Of a stretch of 47,404 bases of DNA, positions 41,952-47,404 are shown piece after piece (the first letter of the stretch is position 1; every line of letters starts with the position of its first letter). The stretch is from RI-283 sp964487925 (GTDB lineage Bacteria > Pseudomonadota > Gammaproteobacteria > SZUA-140): assembly GCA_964487925.1 (NCBI GenBank), contig CAZASZ010000009.1:1-47404 (forward strand). Reading direction: 5' to 3'. The translations under genes were made by a program, and so were the position numbers. The notes beneath the pieces are model-generated. The model had not been told where the DNA came from. It ran no database searches and saw nothing but the letters and a program-made list of their open reading frames with translations.

Positions 41952-42074
41952 AAAAGCGCGCCCAAGGGCGTATCGCGGTGTTGGAATCGCGACTCGAAAT
42001 GCTCATGTATCTATAGGCACACTCCGCTTTTTCGCACGTTTCCGCCTTGCGCTACACCCTTGGGCGCGTTTTTT
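41952..42074. repeat. second repeat element: related core, different inverted ends, T-run
   Basis: CGCGCCCAAGGG (41957-41968) and CCCTTGGGCGCG (42057-42068) are perfect 12-bp arms; AAAA precedes the left arm and T6 (42069-42074) follows the right. The interior repeats the core of the 3721-3866 element: AAATGCTCATGTA (41997-42009), then acact-cgcttt, tcgc and gccttg blocks in the same order. It sits between convergent epmA and the channel gene and may serve as a bidirectional terminator. Confidence 0.7.
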
Positions 42075-42100
42075 GCTGATCGTGGGCGTTTCTCATTGCA

Positions 42101-43795
42101 TCAGTTTGAGGATCTTTGGGTGAGCCAGCGCCAAATCAGGCCGTTTGGTTTTACCTCACCGGTCAGGAAAAACTCCAGGGCGTTGATATTCCAAATAGTC
42201 TGCATTTGTTGTCGCTGAGCCGAATCGCGCCCACAAAACAGCAGGCAGTCGCCATCCGCTAAGAGTAGGTCCGGCCGTAAATCCGTTCGCTTGCGATCGG
42301 CTCGTACGTGTAGCAAAGGAATACAGCGGAGCTCTTGTTTCGGATCCCTGGGGTCTCTTAGCAGGACGTCGAGCGGCACCTCCTGGTCAAGAGCCAAGGC
42401 CTCGCTGATTGCCGGGGTATGTTCCTTGCCGATGGTGATCTCCCAGGTCTCCGGGGAACGTTGGCCGATATGATCTATAGCATCCCGATAGAGTTGTTCC
42501 GCCCAGTCACTGGGCTTGCGTTTCATCAGGGCTAAAAAAGTTGTTAGGAGTGGCCAGACCAGATGTCCGAGGCATTCATGGGAGATGATACGGCTGGTCT
42601 GCATGGTCAGGTTGGCCTCGAAATGTTCGAACAGCGGAGCATTGAAATAGTGGTTTTTCCTGACTACTACAAAGATATCCGGGTTGAGCTTGCGCGCGGT
42701 CATGGCGACGCCGAGATTCATGTGATCGTCGTTGGTGCCAGCAACAATGCCGACGGCATCGGCGATTCCCGCCTCGAACAAGGTGCCCGCTTCGGAACCG
42801 GTGCCCACGATACAATCCGTACATCCGGTCAGGGTCGGGTCGGCCTCAATGACAGCAGTCTCTATTCCCTCTTGGTGTAGGTTCGCGACTACGGCCTTTC
42901 CGAAGCGTCCGTACCCGCATACTATCCATCGGCCACGAGGGGGAGGCTCGATCGTCAGATGATCCTGTCCGGGGACTCCGGTTAGCCAGTCCTCCAAGTT
43001 GTAATGGTGAATGGAGCGTATGGCGATGCCCAGCAGCTCACCGAACGAACGGTAAGGATCGATGACCGCAGTGGCGCCGATGCCGGCCATGTTCTCCGCC
43101 ATGGCCTCTTGTTCCGCCCGACAGAGCAAAGGTAGTCTCGGGTTGAGCAGGCTCAAGGCGACTGCGACGGCGAGATTAGCGTGATCATCATCGGCCAGCG
43201 CGAACACACCTCTACAATAGCGGTTATTGATGCCTGCCCTCTCGAGGATGTTCGGGAGGCCTGCATCACCGCACAGTGTGGGGATGTCATAGTGGAAATT
43301 ACTGATCTGCAGATTGTTCAGGCGCGCCTCATTGATATCGATCACGACCGCACGGAGATCCATGCGGTCAAGGGCCTCGAGCAGGTTGCTGCCCGTTTCA
43401 CCATAACCGCAGATCATGAAGAAGGGCTCTTTTAGGTGTTTGATCTGACGCGCGAATCGCTGTTCCGTGATGGCTCGTTTGAGCGTCGGTTGCTGGATTA
43501 GCGTGATGATCTTCCCGACGGCGTAGAACCAGGCGATGACGGTCAAATAGATCGAGACCAGCATCCAGAGTCGCTGGGGTGTGGAGAACGGGTATGGGAT
43601 CTCACCGAATCCGATCGTCGTGGCGGTGTAGCTGATGACGTAGAATGCCTGGGAGAGCGAGATGTGCCAGGGGCGCCCCTGGTCATCGATACCCGGCATC
43701 AGGGTCAAGCCGAGGATGGCTATGGCATAGCACAGGATCAGAAGGATCAACGGACCCCGCATGCGCCTCAAAACGAGAAAGATGATGCTGTTCAT
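42101..43795 (-). CDS. two-TM potassium channel-like protein with two RCK (TrkA-N) domains
   Basis: 564 residues. TM1 (about 14-34), a pore loop with selectivity filter TIGFGE (60-65), and TM2 (about 76-100) form a two-helix channel subunit. Two regulatory Rossmann domains follow, with glycine motifs ICGYGETGSN (from 128) and VCGYGRFGKA (from 292), and C-terminal RCK_C-like segments. This resembles two-RCK channels such as the GsuK type. Likely a K+ channel gated by ligand or nucleotide binding. It lies 86 nt downstream of a small membrane protein gene in the same direction. Confidence 0.85.
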   Translation of the reverse strand: MNSIIFLVLRRMRGPLILLILCYAIAILGLTLMPGIDDQGRPWHISLSQAFYVISYTATTIGFGEIPYPFSTPQRLWMLVSIYLTVIAWFYAVGKIITLIQQPTLKRAITEQRFARQIKHLKEPFFMICGYGETGSNLLEALDRMDLRAVVIDINEARLNNLQISNFHYDIPTLCGDAGLPNILERAGINNRYCRGVFALADDDHANLAVAVALSLLNPRLPLLCRAEQEAMAENMAGIGATAVIDPYRSFGELLGIAIRSIHHYNLEDWLTGVPGQDHLTIEPPPRGRWIVCGYGRFGKAVVANLHQEGIETAVIEADPTLTGCTDCIVGTGSEAGTLFEAGIADAVGIVAGTNDDHMNLGVAMTARKLNPDIFVVVRKNHYFNAPLFEHFEANLTMQTSRIISHECLGHLVWPLLTTFLALMKRKPSDWAEQLYRDAIDHIGQRSPETWEITIGKEHTPAISEALALDQEVPLDVLLRDPRDPKQELRCIPLLHVRADRKRTDLRPDLLLADGDCLLFCGRDSAQRQQMQTIWNINALEFFLTGEVKPNGLIWRWLTQRSSN

Positions 43796-43881
43796 CGATC
43801 TGGGCGCCGAATCAACGGGTTGTCTATTAGGTCCGTCATCCCCTGGTTACGTCCGTTAACGGTTTGCGGGTCCGCAGTTTC

Positions 43882-44268
43882 TTAACGGCGCATCATTACG
43901 GTTTCGACGATCAGGATCACGACCGAGGTTACGTTGGCCAGAAAGGCGCCGCCTGACAGCGATACCACGCTGCCCACGTTGACGAGATCCGAGGTTGGTA
44001 GTTCCCCCATGTCGGTGACGGCGCTCCAGACAATGGCCGCTGTAATCAGTTGAAGGTCTGCGACCAAACTGGTCGAGAGGTGGACCGCGCCGATTTGGGT
44101 GCGATCACCGAATTTGAGAACGGTGGCGATCAGATTGACAATGATGGCCGCGAACAGTTCGTAGACGGGATGATGCAGCGGGTTGTTGTACTCGCCGATA
44201 AAAAAACCAAAGTTTAACGTCATGGCCAGGACGATGAAAAAACCGAAAACAACCTTTTCGGTATTCAT
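43882..44268 (-). CDS. small multi-pass membrane protein (DUF6394-like)
   Basis: 128 residues with four hydrophobic segments (VVFGFFIVLAMTLNFGFF, YELFAAIIVNLIATVL, LVADLQLITAAIVW, AFLANVTSVVILIVETV) and a conserved-looking KFGDRTQIGAVHL. It resembles small proteins labelled DUF6394 that I recall beside TrkA/channel genes; this comes from memory, not a search. ATG 44268 is preferred over the upstream extension because of a very strong SD: AGAG plus G8 (minus strand of 44275-44282), 6 nt before ATG. Function unknown. Confidence 0.65.
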   Translation of the reverse strand: MNTEKVVFGFFIVLAMTLNFGFFIGEYNNPLHHPVYELFAAIIVNLIATVLKFGDRTQIGAVHLSTSLVADLQLITAAIVWSAVTDMGELPTSDLVNVGSVVSLSGGAFLANVTSVVILIVETVMMRR

Positions 44269-44399
44269 GGACAACCCCCCCCTCTCTTGGTCTCGCCCGA
44301 TTGTGCTCAATTGGCGAGATATCGGCGAATTTTTCCAGAACAGTATAGGGCCATACTCCCGTGACTGTCGATGGGAGGGTCTAGCGCGATGCCGGTGCT

Positions 44400-45359
44400 T
44401 TAGCGCGACCAGCGGGGCGGGTGTGGATAAATTCCCAAAGCGTTGATCAGGGATTGGCTCTCCTCACGGATCTGCTCGATGTGATCGAGTAGTTCCCGGG
44501 CCGACATCGGGGGATTCGGCCAGTCGGGATGCATACAGTCTTCCATCAATCGAGCCTCCAAGGCCTCCTCATCCAGGTTGATCCAGTTTGGATCCCGGAA
44601 CACCATGGTGCTCAGCATATCGCCCATCTGGACGATCCGAATCAGTTCCTTGGTAGTGTCATCAAGATCCTGGTCACCGTAGTGCTTTGGATCATAGGTA
44701 TGATGATTGTGGACAATCTGGCCCACTAGGTCAGGGAGTTCCCAGTATTGACAGATATGCCAGCCGAGTTCTGCATGCGTGAAACCGCAGAAATCACGTT
44801 CGGCGCGGATAACGTCTGTGGGTGATCGCCAGTTGGTGGATTCAACTTGGGCGAGTTCATCCGGTGCTTTATCGAACATGACAAAACGTCCGATATCGTG
44901 CAGTAGCCCGACGAGGTAGGCCTCCTCGGAAAGACCGCGAACCTTCCGGTTTCTGGCTATGATGCGACAGCAAACTGCCACTTCAACGGCATGAGCCCAA
45001 AGGAAGCGCTGTCCGCTCGTCGTCGGGACGAAGACGCGCATGACCGCCATCGTGGAGACCAGGTTGGCTATCGCGCGCGAGCCCACTCGAACAATAGCGT
45101 TGGAAAGGCGAACGATCTGCTTCGACGGATGGGAGGAGGCCGAATTGGCCATGTTGAGTATTCGCGCCGCGAACGGAGGGTCGGTCTCCGCAAGCGATAG
45201 CAATTGGTCGAAATAGGCGTCGGAGTCGGGGTCCAGAGAGATCAGACGGCTTACCACCATTGGCAACATCGGGAGATCCTGGAGTTTCTCCTCCAGCCGG
45301 GCCAAGGTTTGGTGGCCGATCAGTTCATGTTTGTTCTCCCTAAGATTCGGGGTTGTCAT
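44400..45359 (-). CDS. HDOD domain protein
   Basis: 319 residues, nearly all one HDOD domain. LPMLPMVVSRLISLDPDSD at the N-terminus, DPPFAARILNMANSA and VRLSNAIVRVGSRAIANLV are typical. The HD motif is retained in VGLLHDIGRFVMFD, followed by GFTHAELGWHICQYWELPDLV and IVHNHH. HDOD proteins act in regulation and signalling, usually without a known substrate. It lies between the two-component pair and the channel genes on the same strand. Unlike the HDOD-GGDEF protein at 24793, it keeps the HD residues. Confidence 0.88.
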   Translation of the reverse strand: MTTPNLRENKHELIGHQTLARLEEKLQDLPMLPMVVSRLISLDPDSDAYFDQLLSLAETDPPFAARILNMANSASSHPSKQIVRLSNAIVRVGSRAIANLVSTMAVMRVFVPTTSGQRFLWAHAVEVAVCCRIIARNRKVRGLSEEAYLVGLLHDIGRFVMFDKAPDELAQVESTNWRSPTDVIRAERDFCGFTHAELGWHICQYWELPDLVGQIVHNHHTYDPKHYGDQDLDDTTKELIRIVQMGDMLSTMVFRDPNWINLDEEALEARLMEDCMHPDWPNPPMSARELLDHIEQIREESQSLINALGIYPHPPRWSR

Positions 45360-45587
45360 GGGTGTTCCTCTAGATATCGGAATCTATGCAGTCATAACGT
45401 TCCAGCGTTGATCGATTAGCAGCGCGGGTACTTCGTTTACAGATATCGGCCGATTGAAAAGAAATCATTGAAACTCAGGGCAATCCTGATCCAATACGAA
45501 CTCCAACTGGGTCTCATTCTCCACACTCTCCGCGGCGACGCGCCTGATACCTCGTCTCCTTGATCGTGTGGTGCGACATGGCTCAGC

Positions 45588-46244
45588 TCAGGGCACAATG
45601 AGCTCCTTGCGAATTGCTAGATGGGCTAGGTGGGCGGAATTAGCGGCATTGAGCTTCTTCATGATGCGCGTCTGATGAACCCCGATGGTCTTGGGGCTAA
45701 CCGATAGTTCGTCGGCGATCGCGGCGACGCTCTTGCTTTCGGCGAGCAACAGGAATATATCGAACTCTCTTGGAGTCAGGTGGCTAAGTTCGTCTTCCTC
45801 CGGGGCTCTGAATGGGGTCTCCCGGGATGAGGTCTGAGTCGATGAGTCCGGGGAGCATGCGAGTAGCACTCGTATGGTTGAGAGGATCTCGGTCGTGCTG
45901 GTGGATTTGGCCAGATAGGCATTTGCCCCGGCGTCGAACGCGCGCTGTCGCATGACTAGGCTGTCGTGAATTGAGAAGATCAGGATGTGTGCATCAGGGT
46001 CGCGGGCGCGTATCCGCCGGGTAAGGATCAGGCCGCTCCCCTCCGAGAGGGCAAGGTCGATGATGATTAGGTCTGGCCGATGTTCAATATAGCTGGCGTA
46101 GCCGCACGATGGCAACGACTCCGTTGCGACGATCCGCGCCCTATTCCTGTTTTCGAGTAGCATACGCAAGCCCTCAGCGACAACCGGGTGGTCGTCGACG
46201 ATGATGATGTTGGGCGGTTTGCCCGATGTGATCTCGGTAGCCAT
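45588..46244 (-). CDS. NarL/LuxR-family response regulator
   Basis: 218 residues. The receiver domain (about 11-130) has acidic pocket D17/D18 in IIIVDDHPVVAEGLRML, phosphoacceptor D63 in LIIIDLALSEGSG, and the conserved Lys in ANAYLAKSTS. A linker rich in Ser/Thr leads to a LuxR-type HTH (about 152-215: LTPREFDIFLLLAESKSVAA, then ELSVSPKTIGVHQTRIMKKL). It is directly downstream of the histidine kinase (9-nt gap), its predicted partner. Target genes unknown. Confidence 0.93.
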   Translation of the reverse strand: MATEITSGKPPNIIIVDDHPVVAEGLRMLLENRNRARIVATESLPSCGYASYIEHRPDLIIIDLALSEGSGLILTRRIRARDPDAHILIFSIHDSLVMRQRAFDAGANAYLAKSTSTTEILSTIRVLLACSPDSSTQTSSRETPFRAPEEDELSHLTPREFDIFLLLAESKSVAAIADELSVSPKTIGVHQTRIMKKLNAANSAHLAHLAIRKELIVP

Positions 46245-46253
46245 AAGCGAGTC

Positions 46254-47345
46254 TTAAGTATCCGTTAATGGAATTTCGATTTCAATCTGTACGCCGGCAC
46301 TAGGCATTGTATTGATGGATAGAGTGCCGGAAATACTGCGGACACGCTCTTCTAAGCCGATCAGGCCCAGGCCACGGGGTGTTGCGATGGGGTCATATCC
46401 GATTCCGTTATCACGTATGCAAATCTGAATCGCTTCGCTTCCAGTCTTAGGGTCCTTGGCGCAGCCCAGCGAAATATCAACCCGACTGGCTGCGCTGTGG
46501 CGCGAGATATTGTTGAGCGATTCCTGGATGATCCGGTAAATATGCGTCTTGACGGGGTCCCCGACGGGACACTTGTGCCGGTTCAACGTCAGCGTGGTCT
46601 TGCATCTGGTATGGCGCTGGCGCCAATCCGCGACCAATTCCTCAATTGCGGTAGCGAGGTCGGTGGTATCCAACAGCTCAGGCCTGAGATCCTTGATCAA
46701 CTTTCTCAGTCCATGTTGGATAATATCGCTGATCGAGATGATCGAGTCCGCCCGATCCAGGATCCGCTCCTGTAACGATGGAGGGCAGCAATCCTTGATG
46801 AACTCGGCATGCCACTTCAGGGCGGCGCAGCATTGAGCCGCTTCATCATGTAGTTCACGGGACATTGCACGGCGCAGGTCCTCGAGATAGGTCAACTGAT
46901 GATGCGCCAGCTCGCGGATTTCATGGGTCAGGCGATCGGACTTCTGCCGGGTCGCGATCAAGGTATCGCGAGTATCGATATGCCAGGACAGCAGTCTGCG
47001 CATCAGACTGTCTTGGGTGATCGCGCCAATGACACGTCCAGTTGAATCGTGGACAGCAAGCGCCGATGCGGCGCCGTCGAACATGCCCGGCAGGGTCTCT
47101 ATTGGTGTGTCGTCGGGGATGATGGCCTGCTTATGGTGATGGATCAGGTCAGCAAATATGCGATGTGGATGGGGCGCGATATCCGATATACCGACGAGCC
47201 CCAGGAAACTGTCGTGCTCTTCGTCGAAGACCGCGAACTGTTGGTCTATAGGCATGACTCTTCTCGGTGGCCGCATCTCGGCCGAGATGCGGGTCATAGC
47301 GGCGGTCATCGCGTCGCGCGCGAACAGGCGGGTCTTATCCGTCAT
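46254..47345 (-). CDS. sensor histidine kinase (HisKA_3) with N-terminal CBS domains
   Basis: 363 residues with no transmembrane helix visible, so a cytoplasmic sensor. The N-terminus holds one degenerate and one clear CBS motif (MFDGAASALAVHDSTGRVIG). A coiled segment leads to the HisKA_3 dimerisation helix MSRELHDEAAQCCAALKW with the phospho-His. A HATPase domain has IIQESLNNISRHSAAS, ICIRDNGIGYDP and GLGLIGLEERV. ATG 47345 is chosen; a TTG two codons upstream is also open. It pairs with the NarL-type regulator downstream. CBS domains suggest sensing of adenine nucleotides, which is inference. Confidence 0.9.
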   Translation of the reverse strand: MTDKTRLFARDAMTAAMTRISAEMRPPRRVMPIDQQFAVFDEEHDSFLGLVGISDIAPHPHRIFADLIHHHKQAIIPDDTPIETLPGMFDGAASALAVHDSTGRVIGAITQDSLMRRLLSWHIDTRDTLIATRQKSDRLTHEIRELAHHQLTYLEDLRRAMSRELHDEAAQCCAALKWHAEFIKDCCPPSLQERILDRADSIISISDIIQHGLRKLIKDLRPELLDTTDLATAIEELVADWRQRHTRCKTTLTLNRHKCPVGDPVKTHIYRIIQESLNNISRHSAASRVDISLGCAKDPKTGSEAIQICIRDNGIGYDPIATPRGLGLIGLEERVRSISGTLSINTMPSAGVQIEIEIPLTDT

Positions 47346-47404
47346 CGGCAAAGCAATTACGGCCGGCTGGCCGTCAGTGCGCGATGCCTATTTCAATATT
47401 TAGA

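Overview
The window looks like a chromosomal segment of a moderately GC-rich gammaproteobacterium. The gene orders rnr-rlmB, rpsB-tsf-pyrH-frr-uppS-cdsA-dxr-rseP-bamA-skp-lpxD-fabZ-lpxA-lpxB, pyrG-kdsA-eno-ftsB-ispD-ispF and divergent epmB/efp-epmA are all gammaproteobacterial. Lipid A and Kdo genes show a Gram-negative envelope. Tandem c-type cytochrome genes and HDOD signalling proteins suggest a respiratory, possibly chemolithotrophic lineage related to Chromatiales or similar groups. That placement is inference; the species cannot be named from what I see.

Layout. Positions 1-417 hold an unassigned stretch and a minus-strand tRNA-Leu(CAG). Positions 562-3723 hold rnr and rlmB, followed by a 146-bp element with perfect 18-bp terminal inverted repeats. 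Positions 4188-17974 are a long plus-strand housekeeping series: translation (rpsB, tsf, frr), UMP kinase, isoprenoid and phospholipid synthesis (uppS, cdsA, dxr), envelope proteolysis and outer-membrane assembly (rseP, bamA, skp) and lipid A synthesis (lpxD, fabZ, lpxA, lpxB). Positions 18119-23679 carry pyrG, kdsA, eno, ftsB, ispD and ispF. A Crp/Fnr-type regulator (minus) then faces away from an HDOD-GGDEF protein (plus), followed by a family-4 uracil-DNA glycosylase, rimI and prmB. Citrate synthase (gltA, minus) converges on prmB, and an AmiC-type amidase is divergent from gltA.

Positions 31359-39268 are the accessory part: an NHL-repeat lipoprotein with a pentaheme cytochrome c, a TPR/GT41 O-GlcNAc-transferase-like protein converging with a glycosyltransferase-like TPR protein, and a tandem-domain cytochrome c. 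The last is the most interesting object here. A run of nine A's (38310-38318) separates a triheme reading frame from an intact three-heme continuation that has no start codon of its own. A one-nucleotide slip at the A-run would give a 685-residue hexaheme protein.

Positions 39252-41946 hold the complete EF-P beta-lysylation set (epmB, efp, epmA). After a second divergent copy of the repeat core found at 3777-3840, five minus-strand genes run to the right edge: a CBS-containing histidine kinase, a NarL-type regulator, an HDOD protein, a small membrane protein and a two-RCK potassium channel-like protein. No rRNA, CRISPR array, complete insertion sequence or prophage was seen.
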